DNA from: Campylobacteraceae bacterium
Lineage (GTDB): Bacteria > Campylobacterota > Campylobacteria > Campylobacterales > Arcobacteraceae
Length of the DNA: 64,000 bases
Assembly: GCA_013373175.1 (NCBI GenBank)
Contig: JABXII010000014.1
Location: forward strand, 62,001 to 126,000
Direction: 5' to 3'
Shown: one piece after another, positions 52,602 through 62,323 of the stretch
How positions within the stretch are numbered: the stretch's first letter is position 1
How the letters are laid out: every line of letters starts with the position of its first letter
Position numbers and translations under genes: made by a program
Notes under the pieces: generated by a model
Seen by the model: only the letters and a program-made list of their open reading frames with translations
Told to the model about the DNA's origin: nothing
The model's database searches: none

Positions 52602-53624
52602 ATGAAAAAGTTTGAACATGGTGGAGATATAAAAAGTTTTGCAAAAAAAGCAAAATGTGAAGAAAAAGAAGTAATTGATTTATCTTCAAATATAAACTTT
52701 TTAAAACCAAAACTTGACATTGATTTTAATAGTTTAGATATATCTTCTTACCCAAATTATGACAAGCTTTATAAGGCTATTTCAAAACATTACAACGTAA
52801 TGAAGTCAGAGATTGAGCTATACAATGGTGGTAGTTCTGCTATCTTTAAACTCTTTGAAAATCTGAACTTAAAACATTGTACTATTTACTCTCCTGCATA
52901 CTTAGAATACAAGAAAGCAGCGCAAAAGTTTGGGTTTCAAATTGATTTAATAAATAGATTTGAAGATAAAAATAAAAAAGTAAAAAAAGGTTCTTTTATA
53001 ATATTTGTAAATCCTTCAACACCTGATGCAAAATGTTATGATATAAAGAAACTATTAAATTATTGGATAAAAAAAGAGTGTACAATCTTAATAGATGAAA
53101 GCTTTTTAGAGTTTACTGATTTTGAATCTGCAACAAAATATTTAAAAGAGTATGACAAACTTTATATTCTAAAATCTATGACAAAGTTTTATTCATCTGC
53201 TGGAATTAGAGTTGGCACTATTATCTCATCAAAAGAAAATATCAAAAAACTAAAAGAGAAAGAACCAATGTGGAAGATTTCCACTTTTGATATGACTTAT
53301 TTAATAGAAGTATTGAAATACAAAAGCTTCTACAGAAAAGCTAAAAAGAAAAATAAAGAGAATCTAAAATTGCTATGTTCTACACTTGATAAATACTCAT
53401 TTATCAAAATGATATACCAAAGTGAAGCAAACTACATTTTAGTAAAACTAAAAGGCATAAAAGCAAAAGAATTACAAGAGAAACTAATACCATATAAAAT
53501 CATGATACGAGATTGTTCCAACTTTGATTTTTTAGGAAAGTATCACATAAGAATTGCTGTAAAGAGTAAAAAGAGTATCAAACTTTTAGAAAAAGCTTTT
53601 AAAGAAATAGAAAAATGTATCTAG
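52602..53624 (+). CDS. cobD: Threonine-phosphate decarboxylase CobD (PLP enzyme)
   Basis: 340 residues, fold type I aminotransferase-like. The N-terminus HGGDI matches CobD; IDLSSNINF follows. The PLP-binding Lys is in KSMTKFYSSAGIRVG. CobD makes (R)-1-aminopropan-2-yl phosphate, the linker joined to adenosylcobyrate by CbiB. Gene overlap and order with cbiB support this role over histidinol-phosphate aminotransferase, which is close in sequence. Confidence 0.88.
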   Translation: MKKFEHGGDIKSFAKKAKCEEKEVIDLSSNINFLKPKLDIDFNSLDISSYPNYDKLYKAISKHYNVMKSEIELYNGGSSAIFKLFENLNLKHCTIYSPAYLEYKKAAQKFGFQIDLINRFEDKNKKVKKGSFIIFVNPSTPDAKCYDIKKLLNYWIKKECTILIDESFLEFTDFESATKYLKEYDKLYILKSMTKFYSSAGIRVGTIISSKENIKKLKEKEPMWKISTFDMTYLIEVLKYKSFYRKAKKKNKENLKLLCSTLDKYSFIKMIYQSEANYILVKLKGIKAKELQEKLIPYKIMIRDCSNFDFLGKYHIRIAVKSKKSIKLLEKAFKEIEKCI

Positions 53625-54499
53625 AGCTTCTATTTTTTGCATATCTCATTGACTTTATCTTTGGAGAATTTCATATAATCAAAACTCTTTATCATCCTAT
53701 TATTCTTTTTGGAAACTACATAAAATGGTTTGAAAAAAAATTTTATAAAGACTCTATATTTAGAGGTTTTTTATTAACTATATCCTTACTAACTCTTGTT
53801 TTTATAGTCACTCTTCTTTTAAGTAACATTGATAATATCTATTTTCAAGCCCTGCTTTGTTCTTTTACTATCTCTTCTAAAATGCTTTATGACAGTGTAA
53901 AAGAAGTGATATCTTCAGATAATCCTAAATATGCAATCTCTATGCTTGTAAGTCGAGATACAAAGGAAATGAGTGAAAGTGATATAAACAAAGCTGCCAT
54001 TGAAACCTATGCTGAAAACTTAAGTGATGGAGTTATTGCTCCAATGTTTTATATGCTCTTTTTTGGACTTGTTGGAGCTTTTATTTATAAAGCAATTAAT
54101 ACCTTAGACTCTATGGTTGGATATAGAAATGAAAAATACGAAAACTTTGGTAAATTTGCAGCTAAACTTGATGATGTAGTTAACTTCTTTCCTTCAAGAA
54201 TAACGGCACTTTTAATAGCCCTACTTTTCTTTTCAAAAAAAGCTTTTAAGTCATTTTATTCTTATGGGGAAAAGCATGAAAGTCCAAATGCTGGGCATCC
54301 AATCTCCGCTATGGCACTTATTTTAAATGTCTCTTTAGGAGGGCCAACTTCATACTTTGGAAAAATAAAAGAAAAGCCCTACTTTGGAGATGGTAAAAAA
54401 AACATAGAAAAAAAAGATGTAAAAAAAGCACTAGATTTCAAACTAAGATTTGATATCTTCGTTCTAATCATTTTAAGCTTTTTTCTTATATTTTTTTAA
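53615..54499 (+). CDS. cbiB: Adenosylcobinamide-phosphate synthase CbiB
   Basis: 294 residues with four to five membrane helices. Motifs: FGEFHIIKTLYHPIILFGNYI, KAAIETYAENLSDGVIAPMFY, and HESPNAGHPISAMA, all family-typical. It attaches the aminopropanol linker to adenosylcobyric acid. It overlaps cobD by 10 nt and is the last gene of the rightward operon. Confidence 0.92.
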   Translation: MYLELLFFAYLIDFIFGEFHIIKTLYHPIILFGNYIKWFEKKFYKDSIFRGFLLTISLLTLVFIVTLLLSNIDNIYFQALLCSFTISSKMLYDSVKEVISSDNPKYAISMLVSRDTKEMSESDINKAAIETYAENLSDGVIAPMFYMLFFGLVGAFIYKAINTLDSMVGYRNEKYENFGKFAAKLDDVVNFFPSRITALLIALLFFSKKAFKSFYSYGEKHESPNAGHPISAMALILNVSLGGPTSYFGKIKEKPYFGDGKKNIEKKDVKKALDFKLRFDIFVLIILSFFLIFF

Positions 54500-54515
54500 C
54501 AATAGAATTGATTTA

Positions 54516-55469
54516 TTATAAATAATACTTCTTTTGCTTTTTTTTAATATTAATAGGAGAATATCCAAAATACTTTTTAAATATAGTGCTAAAATGACTT
54601 ATATTTTTGTAACCTACTAAATAAGCAGCTTCTGAGATATTAATATCATCTATTTCTAAAAGTTTTTTTGCTTTATTCAGTCTATACTCTTGTAAAAGTC
54701 CATAAACTGTATTTCCAAAAAGTTGCTTGAAACCTTTTTTTAATTTGAATTCATTTATAGCTGATTTATGTGCTAATTCTTTTAATGAAGGAGGATTGTT
54801 AATGTTTTCAAAAAGTATCTCTTTTGCTTTATGTAAAGCCTCTATATCCTTTTTATTTAAAAAGTGTAAACTCTTAGATGAAGATTCATTTAGATTATTG
54901 ATAGTATTATATGTTAGTTCTAATATTTTTGATTCATAATACAAGTCTCTAATGTTCTCTTCTATTAATGTAATTTCACTAAGTTCTTTTAATAAAATAT
55001 TTTGCTGTAATAAAATTTGGTTACTTAAATTTAAAGATAATTTATTTTCGTCTTTTATAAGAGATTCTAATAAGTTATCTTCAAAAACTAAATAATGAAA
55101 AATATATTTTTTATTTTTTTGATATAATGCTTTTTCTTTTAAACCATTAAATCTTTGCCCTTTATAATATGTATTTGTGTTTAAATCTAAACTACTTGAA
55201 TAATTATTAGATTCCATTTTAATATTTGTACTTGTATTAAAAATCAAATAAGAAATATTTTTATTGTATTGTCCTTCTAAAATAGTATCTTCATGAAAAG
55301 TTGCAACACAAGAAGAATAATTTATTCCAGAACCTGTATTAAAAAAATTCAAACTCATATTTCCAAAATCTTCTTCCAAAATAATACTTCCGCTATTTCT
55401 TTTTTCATAAGGAGAAAATTCTTTTTCTATTCTATCCCATAATTGACTTGTGCTTATATATGTACCCAT
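54516..55469 (-). CDS. AraC-family regulator, PchR-like
   Basis: 317 residues. The C-terminal HTH domain spans about 215-317: ELAHKSAINEFKLKKGFKQLFG and AAYLVGYKNISHFSTIFKKYFGYSP are the two helix-turn-helix signatures. The N-terminal two thirds form a ligand-binding part. PchR-type regulators often lie next to TonB receptor genes and sense the siderophore. It diverges from the receptor at 55576, with a shared operator region of 106 nt, so control of that gene is likely. Confidence 0.85.
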   Translation of the reverse strand: MGTYISTSQLWDRIEKEFSPYEKRNSGSIILEEDFGNMSLNFFNTGSGINYSSCVATFHEDTILEGQYNKNISYLIFNTSTNIKMESNNYSSSLDLNTNTYYKGQRFNGLKEKALYQKNKKYIFHYLVFEDNLLESLIKDENKLSLNLSNQILLQQNILLKELSEITLIEENIRDLYYESKILELTYNTINNLNESSSKSLHFLNKKDIEALHKAKEILFENINNPPSLKELAHKSAINEFKLKKGFKQLFGNTVYGLLQEYRLNKAKKLLEIDDINISEAAYLVGYKNISHFSTIFKKYFGYSPINIKKKQKKYYL

Positions 55470-55516
55470 TAAATACCTTTAACAAAAATATTAATCCCTA
55501 AAAGAAAATATTAATA

Positions 55517-55545
55517 TTGATAACTGTTTTCAATTAAATTATAAT
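55517..55545 (+). promoter_or_regulatory. Promoter with overlapping Fur-like operator
   Basis: TTGATA at 55517-55522 and TATAAT at 55540-55545 with 17 bp between them form the best sigma-70 promoter in the window. The 17-nt TTGATAACTGTTTTCAA at 55517-55533 is a palindrome with one mismatch, close in form to the boxes at the feo locus. Binding of Fur there would block the -35 region. It drives the receptor gene. Confidence 0.62.
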
Positions 55546-55575
55546 TCATCTTAATTTTTCATTAAGGAGACAAGA

Positions 55576-57699
55576 ATGAATATAAAAAAGATATTAAAAC
55601 TATCAATAATATCTCTTATGGCAAGTCAATCTTTATACTCAGAAGACCTAACAAAAAATCTAAAAGATGACACAAAAAATGCAATTAGTCTACCCTCTGT
55701 CACAATAAATGCAAGAAAAGAAACAGAAGATGCTAAAGAAGTACCTTTTGGAATTCTTGTAATAGATGGAGATGAGATTAGAGAAAAAGGTTTCTTTAGT
55801 ACAGAAGAAGTTTTAAGAACAACCCCAGGTGTAAGTATCAACACTTCAGGTGGAGCAAATGTTTCAAGCGTTTCTATTCGTGGAGTAGGAGCATTATATC
55901 CACTTAGTATGGATGATGCTTCTGTAGCTGTTAATATTGATGGTTCACCCATAAGTTCTAGACACTTGTCATTAGCTACTTTTGATATAGAACAAATAGA
56001 AATATTAAAAGGTCCACAAGGAACACTTTTTGGAGGATTAGGTGGTGCAGGAGCAATAAATATTACAACAAAAAAACCTACTCAATATACTGAAGGCTAT
56101 TTTCAAAGTGAATTTGCAGAGGAAGAACATAAAGTAAACTTAGCAATAGGTGGACCTTTATCTGAATCTATAAGTGCACGTATTGCACTACATCAATCCT
56201 CATATGAATACCCAATCAAAAATATCCAAACAGGAGAAGCAGTTTCTGAACCAAATCTTTTGGGTGTTAGGGGAAGCTTATTATGGGATATTTCTGATGA
56301 TACATTAGCTTTATTAACAGTAGAACACCAAAAGAGCAAACATATGGGAGAAAATATAGTTTTACAACCTTATAATGATGACCCTAAAATGGATTTGACT
56401 CCAGGTATTTATGACAATAGTTATAAAGAACTAGATAAGCAGTCTCTACAAATAAAACATAATTTTAAGAATAGCCAGCTAACATCTATTTCTTCTTATT
56501 CTGATGTATATAATATTTCACCTGTTGTTTTTGATCGTATTGTATATAAAGCAATGATGGGTACTTCTAATGAGTACTGGAGAGAACAAGAATCTTCTGA
56601 TAAAGTATTTACACAAGATTTAAGACTTTCTTCTTTGCCTGGCAATGATATTTTTTGGGTTGTTGGAGCTAGTTATTTAGATTCTGATAGAACATATAAT
56701 CATTCTCGTATGGGTGGAGCAAACTTTGTAGTATATCCAGGAAATCATCAATTTAGAAATTTTGATACAAAAAGGTATGGAATATATGCAGAAAGTACAA
56801 TTCCAATAAATGATAAATGGAAAATTACAGCAGGAGTTAGACAAACTTGGGATTATAAAAAATATAATGCCACTTATACTGAAAGTTTCAATAGTGTTTA
56901 TGATGATGACGAACTTAATGATAATTTTACAACAGGACGTCTAGGGGTAACTTATGCTTTAAATGAAGATTCAAATTTATATGCAACTGTTTCAAAAGGG
57001 TATAACCCAGGAGGCTTTCAAGATTATGGTGAAAATAAAGGAGATGCAAAATATAAAGCTGGGGATATCTATTCAGCAGAGTTTGGTATAAAATCAGAAC
57101 TTTTAGATAATCAGTTAAGAATTGATAGTTCAATTTTCTATACCAGCGTAAAAGATAATTATATGATTGATAGTACAGGAGTTTCTTCTTTTGTAGTAAA
57201 TGCTGACACACGAAGTATAGGATATGAATTAGCTCTAAACTGGTTAATAAATGAAAACTTTAATATATCAGGAAACCTTGCTTATACTAATGCAACAATT
57301 AGAGATTATGTAAATAACTCTTTAGGTGGTCCTGTTAATAGTGGTAATAAAGTTCCAGATACACCTAAATTTCAAAGTACAATCTCTTTAGCATATCAAA
57401 CAGTACTACCAAAAATAAAGATTTTAAACGCTAATACTAAATTAAATACTAGGCTAGATTATAGCTATATGTCTAAAAGAGCTGCTGATGTACAAAACCA
57501 TTATGACTTAGATGCATATAATAGAGTTGATATGCATGTTGGTTTAATTTCTGGAAATAAAGAACTTTATATTTATGGTAAAAATATTTTTGATGAATAT
57601 TATGATTTATATGGATTCTATGATAATGCAACTTCAGTAAAATATGGTGCACCATCAAAAGGACGAATCGTAGGTTTAGGATTTAAATATACTTTTTAA
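55576..57699 (+). CDS. TonB-dependent outer-membrane receptor, siderophore-type
   Basis: 707 residues with a signal peptide (cleavage near residue 22). Plug domain at about 45-170 (SIRGVGALYPLSMDD, GGLGGAGAINITTKK), then a beta-barrel ending in the aromatic GLGFKYTF. It resembles FyuA/IroN-like iron-siderophore receptors. The Fur-like operator and adjacent AraC regulator support an iron role. The ligand cannot be named from sequence. A terminator hairpin follows. A second TonB receptor, of BtuB type, lies at 60258-62117. Confidence 0.88.
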   Translation: MNIKKILKLSIISLMASQSLYSEDLTKNLKDDTKNAISLPSVTINARKETEDAKEVPFGILVIDGDEIREKGFFSTEEVLRTTPGVSINTSGGANVSSVSIRGVGALYPLSMDDASVAVNIDGSPISSRHLSLATFDIEQIEILKGPQGTLFGGLGGAGAINITTKKPTQYTEGYFQSEFAEEEHKVNLAIGGPLSESISARIALHQSSYEYPIKNIQTGEAVSEPNLLGVRGSLLWDISDDTLALLTVEHQKSKHMGENIVLQPYNDDPKMDLTPGIYDNSYKELDKQSLQIKHNFKNSQLTSISSYSDVYNISPVVFDRIVYKAMMGTSNEYWREQESSDKVFTQDLRLSSLPGNDIFWVVGASYLDSDRTYNHSRMGGANFVVYPGNHQFRNFDTKRYGIYAESTIPINDKWKITAGVRQTWDYKKYNATYTESFNSVYDDDELNDNFTTGRLGVTYALNEDSNLYATVSKGYNPGGFQDYGENKGDAKYKAGDIYSAEFGIKSELLDNQLRIDSSIFYTSVKDNYMIDSTGVSSFVVNADTRSIGYELALNWLINENFNISGNLAYTNATIRDYVNNSLGGPVNSGNKVPDTPKFQSTISLAYQTVLPKIKILNANTKLNTRLDYSYMSKRAADVQNHYDLDAYNRVDMHVGLISGNKELYIYGKNIFDEYYDLYGFYDNATSVKYGAPSKGRIVGLGFKYTF

Positions 57700-57714
57700 C
57701 AAGCAACTTTAAAT

Positions 57715-57759
57715 AAGAAAGATAAAAAGCTAAGTTCTTTTATCTTTCTTTATATTTTT
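57715..57759 (+). terminator. Rho-independent terminator of the receptor gene
   Basis: A perfect 13-bp stem (57715-57727 with 57738-57750) with a 10-nt loop is followed by a T-rich stretch with T5 at 57755-57759. It ends just before the stop of the leftward permease gene. Confidence 0.6.
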
Positions 57760-58732
57760 AATTAGCTTTTTTCTTATGTTTTCTAAATAATAAATATACA
57801 AAAAAAGGTGCACCTATAAATGAAGTAACAACTCCAATAGGTAGAGAAGAAGCAGTATTTAGAACTCTTGAAATCAAATCTGAAAGCACTAAAAATGTTC
57901 CTCCATAAAAAAATACTGGTAAAATAAGTTTGTCAGCACTTTGTTTATAAATAAGCCTTAAAATATGAGGAATAATAAGCCCTACAAAGCCAATTGGACC
58001 AACAAAACTAATACTAACTCCAACAGCTAAAGAGATAGTCATAAGAAGTATTAGATTTAATCTATTTACATTGAGTCCTTTTAAAAATGCAATGTCATTT
58101 GATAGAAGTAAAAGTTTAATATCATTTCTTTTTCTTACACATACAAGTAAAAGAATAAATGCAACTAAAAATACAGCTAAAGAACTGTTATACCCTACTA
58201 CATCTAAACTTCCAAGTGTAAATCTAACAATTGAATAATTCTCTTGTAAAGTACTTAAAAAGAATATTAACATCAAAGCAGATGAATAAAAAAACGATAA
58301 AGCAATACCTATTAAAAGAATAGAATTAGTTGAAGCAAAGGTTGCATTTTTGTTTATCTGTTTTGAAATAAAATATAAAATAAAAATAGTGATAAATGAA
58401 CCCAATATACCTGAAATATAAAGAGCTACCATAGGAAAAAATACTATTGAAATAGCTGTAAAAAGTGTTGTTCCACTTGCTATTCCTAAAGTATATGGAG
58501 TTATTAGAATATTTTTAAAAATAGTTTGAAAAATAAGTCCACTAAGACTTAAAACTGCTCCCACAAAAAAGGCTAAGATAATTCTAGGAACTCTAAGCTC
58601 CCAAAATATCATATATGAAGTACTATCAGTTTTAAATATTTCATTTAAAGAAATAGTAGTTTCTCCAATAAAACATGAAGAGAAAATCAATACCACACTT
58701 AAAATATAAGCTAAATACTTCATTGAACTCAT
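57758..58732 (-). CDS. FecCD/BtuC-family permease, corrinoid uptake
   Basis: 324 residues with about nine membrane helices; SGLIFQTIFKNILITPYTLGI and GFVGLIIPHILRL are family signatures for type II importers of vitamin B12, siderophore or heme. The substrate is inferred from linkage: it is last in a leftward operon of BtuB-like receptor, BtuF-like binding protein and an ABC ATPase. It overlaps the ATPase gene by 4 nt. Confidence 0.85.
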   Translation of the reverse strand: MSSMKYLAYILSVVLIFSSCFIGETTISLNEIFKTDSTSYMIFWELRVPRIILAFFVGAVLSLSGLIFQTIFKNILITPYTLGIASGTTLFTAISIVFFPMVALYISGILGSFITIFILYFISKQINKNATFASTNSILLIGIALSFFYSSALMLIFFLSTLQENYSIVRFTLGSLDVVGYNSSLAVFLVAFILLLVCVRKRNDIKLLLLSNDIAFLKGLNVNRLNLILLMTISLAVGVSISFVGPIGFVGLIIPHILRLIYKQSADKLILPVFFYGGTFLVLSDLISRVLNTASSLPIGVVTSFIGAPFFVYLLFRKHKKKAN

Positions 58733-59427
58733 AGTTTTACCACCAAGTGTTCATTTACTACTTCTAAGCAGTTATGATAAAACTTTTCTAAAATCTCTTT
58801 TGAGAAAAACTCACTACTCTCACCAAAAAATTCAATTCTTCCATTATCTAAATATAAAACTTTGTATTTTAAATGAAAAGCTAAATCTAAATTATGAGTT
58901 ATTACTATCTTTTGTTGTAAATATTGCGAGTTGAAAATTTCAAAAGCCTCTTTTACTCTTGTAATATCCATATTTGCTGTTAACTCATCAAAGATTGTGA
59001 TTTTTGCATTATGTATGATACTTGAAGCAAGTAATAAAAGCTGTTTTTCTCCAGAACTTAGGTCATTACAAGCTCTAGCTTTGATTTTTTCTAGTTTCAA
59101 TAAAGCAATAGTATTATCAAGTTTTGCTTTATTTATATTATCAATAAAAGAGAGTTCTAAAAACTCATATACGGAGATATATTCATCAAATATTTCAAGT
59201 TTTGGAGGAATATAGTTTATTAGTTTTGCTCTTTGCTTATCATCAAAAGAAGAGAGAGTTTTATTTGAAAAGTTTACTTTATCATTTGGAATAAGATTTG
59301 AAAGAACTTTTGCTAAAGTTGACTTCCCTGCTCCATTGGCACCAAGGATTATAAGGTCTTCATTCTCTTTCAATGAAAATGAAATATCTTTTAAAATATG
59401 ATTTGAAAAACTATTTATCTCTAACAT
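58729..59427 (-). CDS. ABC ATPase, corrinoid uptake (BtuD/FecE-like)
   Basis: 232 residues. Walker A GANGAGKST at about 34-42, signature LSSGEKQ at about 123, Walker B ITIFDEL with the catalytic Glu, and the H-loop in VITHNLDL. It is short for an ABC ATPase but complete. It overlaps its neighbours on both sides (permease and binding protein), so the three are translated as a unit. Substrate by context: cobalamin. Confidence 0.87.
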   Translation of the reverse strand: MLEINSFSNHILKDISFSLKENEDLIILGANGAGKSTLAKVLSNLIPNDKVNFSNKTLSSFDDKQRAKLINYIPPKLEIFDEYISVYEFLELSFIDNINKAKLDNTIALLKLEKIKARACNDLSSGEKQLLLLASSIIHNAKITIFDELTANMDITRVKEAFEIFNSQYLQQKIVITHNLDLAFHLKYKVLYLDNGRIEFFGESSEFFSKEILEKFYHNCLEVVNEHLVVKL

Positions 59428-60238
59428 TTACTAATATTTCTTTAAAATCTTCCATAAAATAAACTATCCTGTGACTAGGAATTCCTGCGTACTCTTTATC
59501 TATAATATAGATATTATCATTTTTACTTGCCTTTACAGGAAGTTTTCTCCAAGGTTTTTTTAACTGCTTAAAACTAATCTTATTGTCGTGAATATAAGGT
59601 GCCAGTAAAATTATAATATCAGGATTCATATGTATTATCTTCTCAACATTTACAACAGGTTGAGCCAAACTTTTAGACTTGTATGCATTTTTGTTTCCCG
59701 AAGCATTAATTATATCATTAAAATATAGGTTGTTTCCTGTTACATAAATAGATTTATTCAACTCTTTTCTTGGGCTAATTACTATTAAAATCTTTTTATT
59801 TGTTACTATATTAGAAAGTTCTTTTAACTTTTTATCAATATTCGAAGTAAGCTCTTGTGCTTTTTGTTGTTTTCCTACAAGTTTTGCAACACTTTTTATA
59901 GTAGTTTTTATTGACTTTAAATTATCAGTTTTAAAAGAGTGATAATTTAGATTTAGTTTTTTTAAGTTTACAAGCAATTGCTCATCATAGTTTTGAGCAA
60001 GAACTAAAGTTGGTTTTGCTTTTAACATTTTTTCTAATGATATAGAAGCATAACCACCAACTTTAGGTATATTTTTAGACTCTTCTGGATAGTTGCAATA
60101 TTGTGTATTTGCAACTATATCTTTGCCACTACCAAGAGCAAACACTATCTCATTTAAAGAAGGAGATAGTGTTATGATTCTTTGCTCGCTAGCAAATAAA
60201 TTAACAATAATAAGAAGAGTTAATAAATATTTTTTCAT
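59411..60238 (-). CDS. Periplasmic binding protein, BtuF-like
   Basis: 275 residues with a signal peptide (about 17 residues). The two-lobe helical-backbone type: RIITLSPSLNEIVFALG at the start of the first lobe, PDIIILLAPYIHDNK in the second and PSHRIVYFMEDFKEIL at the end. Delivers the ligand to the FecCD-type permease. The B12 role rests on the neighbouring BtuB-like receptor. It starts 19 nt after btuB. Confidence 0.86.
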   Translation of the reverse strand: MKKYLLTLLIIVNLFASEQRIITLSPSLNEIVFALGSGKDIVANTQYCNYPEESKNIPKVGGYASISLEKMLKAKPTLVLAQNYDEQLLVNLKKLNLNYHSFKTDNLKSIKTTIKSVAKLVGKQQKAQELTSNIDKKLKELSNIVTNKKILIVISPRKELNKSIYVTGNNLYFNDIINASGNKNAYKSKSLAQPVVNVEKIIHMNPDIIILLAPYIHDNKISFKQLKKPWRKLPVKASKNDNIYIIDKEYAGIPSHRIVYFMEDFKEILVNVRDK

Positions 60239-60257
60239 AATTCCTTAGTCTTCTTTA

Positions 60258-62117
60258 TTAAAAACTATATTTTAAACCAACATATGCACTTCTACTTGCT
60301 GTTGCGTAACCATATGTAGAATAATAATCTCTATTAAAGATATTATTTATTTTTAAATATAACTTTGTATCCTTTGATAAATTATAGTTAATAACACTAT
60401 TAACTAATGCATATTTACCTGTTTGAACTCTACCATCAGCCCAATCATTGATTATTCTATCCCCAACATATTGACCATTTAAATTTAAATGCATTTTATC
60501 AAATCCATAATAATCTAAACTTACTTTATAGATTTTTTTTGCTCTTTTTGTTAAATCTTTACCATCATTATCTTTTGCACTTTGGTGAGTATAGCTAAGA
60601 TTTACAAATGTATCTTTTAATAAAAGTTTTGAATACTCTACTTCAAACCCTTTAAATCTAGACTTACCATCAACATTTTTGTATATTCCTTCAACTCCAC
60701 CAACACCATCAGGATCATACCAATCAATTAAATTATCAACCTTAGAATTAAAATAAGTTACACTTAAACCTTTATATTCAAAGCCTATATCAAAACTTTT
60801 TGTTTTTTCAGGGTCTACATCATTATTAGAACCACCCCATGGATTCATCTCTTGCATTGCATTTGGTACATTATATGCAGTTCCATAGTTTGTTTTTACT
60901 AAAAAATCTTCTGAGAAAATATATTGTAATCCAATTTTTCCAGTTAATTTATTATCAAAATTCTCATATTTATCATACCTAAGTGTTTGAGAAAATACTA
61001 AATTATCAATGTGATTTGTATTTGTAAGATATGCAAATGTACTTTTAGATTCTAAACTATCTTTTTCTCCATTAACTTGTAAATAATTTACTTCATCTTT
61101 TGTTTTTCCTATTCCAAAAGTTAAAAAATCTTTTGTTCTATAAGAGATAGTGTCTTTTAATTCTAAATTATGTTTTTTACCTTCAAAAACTAAAACATCA
61201 GTAGAGTTTGAAGAACCTAACTCTTCTCTTTTGAAATCAGATAATTGATAGCTTAGTTTTATATCATGACTTTTGATTTTTTGAGAATATGCTAAATTAT
61301 ATAAAGTTGAATGAAAATCACTTTTTAATTCTCTATTATCAGGATTAGTTGAAGTATCATATTCTGTTAATGAATTAATATCTTTAACAGAAAAATTAAT
61401 TTTCGATTTATCAGTTATGTAATAATTTGTAGCAAAATCTATTGTTGTGTTTTGATAAGCATCATTTTCATATTTATTTTTATTTTCACCTTTGTTTTCA
61501 ATTTTACTTGTAAAACCTGTTGATTCAATTACATTTGCCCCTAATTTAATATCATATTTTTCAGCTCCATAAGATAAAACAGTTCCTATAGTTTTAGTAT
61601 CGTATGAACCATACTCAAGATTAACATTTGAATTAAATCCTTTTTTTGCTTTTTTTGTAATGATATTAATAACACCAGCAGCAGCATCAGCACCCCAAAT
61701 ACCACTTTGAGCACCTTTAATAATTTCAATTTTTTCTATATCTGAAATCATTAAATGTTGTATTGAAGCACCACTTGTACTTGATGGGTCTTTGTAGTTT
61801 ACGCCATCAACTAAAACAAGTATTCTATTACTAGCCATACCTCTTAAAAAAAGACTTGTACTAGATCCTATTCCACCATTTGAAGTAAACGATAAACCGC
61901 TTATAGTATCTAAAGCTTCAGTAACTGTCGTAAAGTTTTTTTCTTCAATCTCTTCTTTTGTAATTACTTCAACATCTGAAGTTACATCTTTGATTGATTG
62001 TTCTGATTTAGTAGCACTTATAACTGTGATTTCTGAGATTTGTTTTGTTTGTGAGTAAAGATTTGTTGCTAAAAAAAGCGAAGCAACTACGCTTAAACAT
62101 GTAGTTTTTTTTTGCAT
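60258..62117 (-). CDS. btuB: TonB-dependent cobalamin receptor, BtuB-like
   Basis: About 619 residues from the ATG at 62117 with AAGGAA before it; the frame is open a few codons further. The signal peptide ends near LYS. EITVISATKSEQ is the TonB box. The plug has LFLRGMASNRILVLVDGV and IEIIKGAQSGIWGADAAAGVINIIT, a BtuB-typical stretch, and the barrel ends in YVGLKYSF. The start overlaps the 67-residue ORF upstream by one base (TAATG). Vitamin B12 or another corrinoid is the likely ligand. Confidence 0.85.
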   Translation of the reverse strand: MQKKTTCLSVVASLFLATNLYSQTKQISEITVISATKSEQSIKDVTSDVEVITKEEIEEKNFTTVTEALDTISGLSFTSNGGIGSSTSLFLRGMASNRILVLVDGVNYKDPSSTSGASIQHLMISDIEKIEIIKGAQSGIWGADAAAGVINIITKKAKKGFNSNVNLEYGSYDTKTIGTVLSYGAEKYDIKLGANVIESTGFTSKIENKGENKNKYENDAYQNTTIDFATNYYITDKSKINFSVKDINSLTEYDTSTNPDNRELKSDFHSTLYNLAYSQKIKSHDIKLSYQLSDFKREELGSSNSTDVLVFEGKKHNLELKDTISYRTKDFLTFGIGKTKDEVNYLQVNGEKDSLESKSTFAYLTNTNHIDNLVFSQTLRYDKYENFDNKLTGKIGLQYIFSEDFLVKTNYGTAYNVPNAMQEMNPWGGSNNDVDPEKTKSFDIGFEYKGLSVTYFNSKVDNLIDWYDPDGVGGVEGIYKNVDGKSRFKGFEVEYSKLLLKDTFVNLSYTHQSAKDNDGKDLTKRAKKIYKVSLDYYGFDKMHLNLNGQYVGDRIINDWADGRVQTGKYALVNSVINYNLSKDTKLYLKINNIFNRDYYSTYGYATASRSAYVGLKYSF

Positions 62118-62320
62118 TAATTTTTTCCTTGTGTGTTGCATTTATTAGTAGAATAAAGTTTGATGGGTTTTAATTGGGAAACATGAAGTTTTTTCATAAT
62201 CTTTGGTATATCAATTTTAACAAGATAGCTTAAACTATTAAGCAAAGAGTTTATTTTAGCACTAGCAGTTGCATTTAATATACCAAAAAATGAAAAGTAT
62301 TTTTTAAAACTTTTGACCAT
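62117..62320 (-). CDS. Small ORF translationally coupled to btuB
   Basis: 67 residues, basic and with few clear features (a single mildly hydrophobic N-terminal part, Cys near the end). A perfect AGGAGG lies 9 nt before the ATG, the best Shine-Dalgarno in the window, and the TAA overlaps the btuB ATG by one base. Translation into btuB is therefore likely coupled. I do not recognise the protein; it could be a regulatory leader ORF instead of a functional protein. Confidence 0.6.
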   Translation of the reverse strand: MVKSFKKYFSFFGILNATASAKINSLLNSLSYLVKIDIPKIMKKLHVSQLKPIKLYSTNKCNTQGKN

Positions 62321-62323
62321 ACT

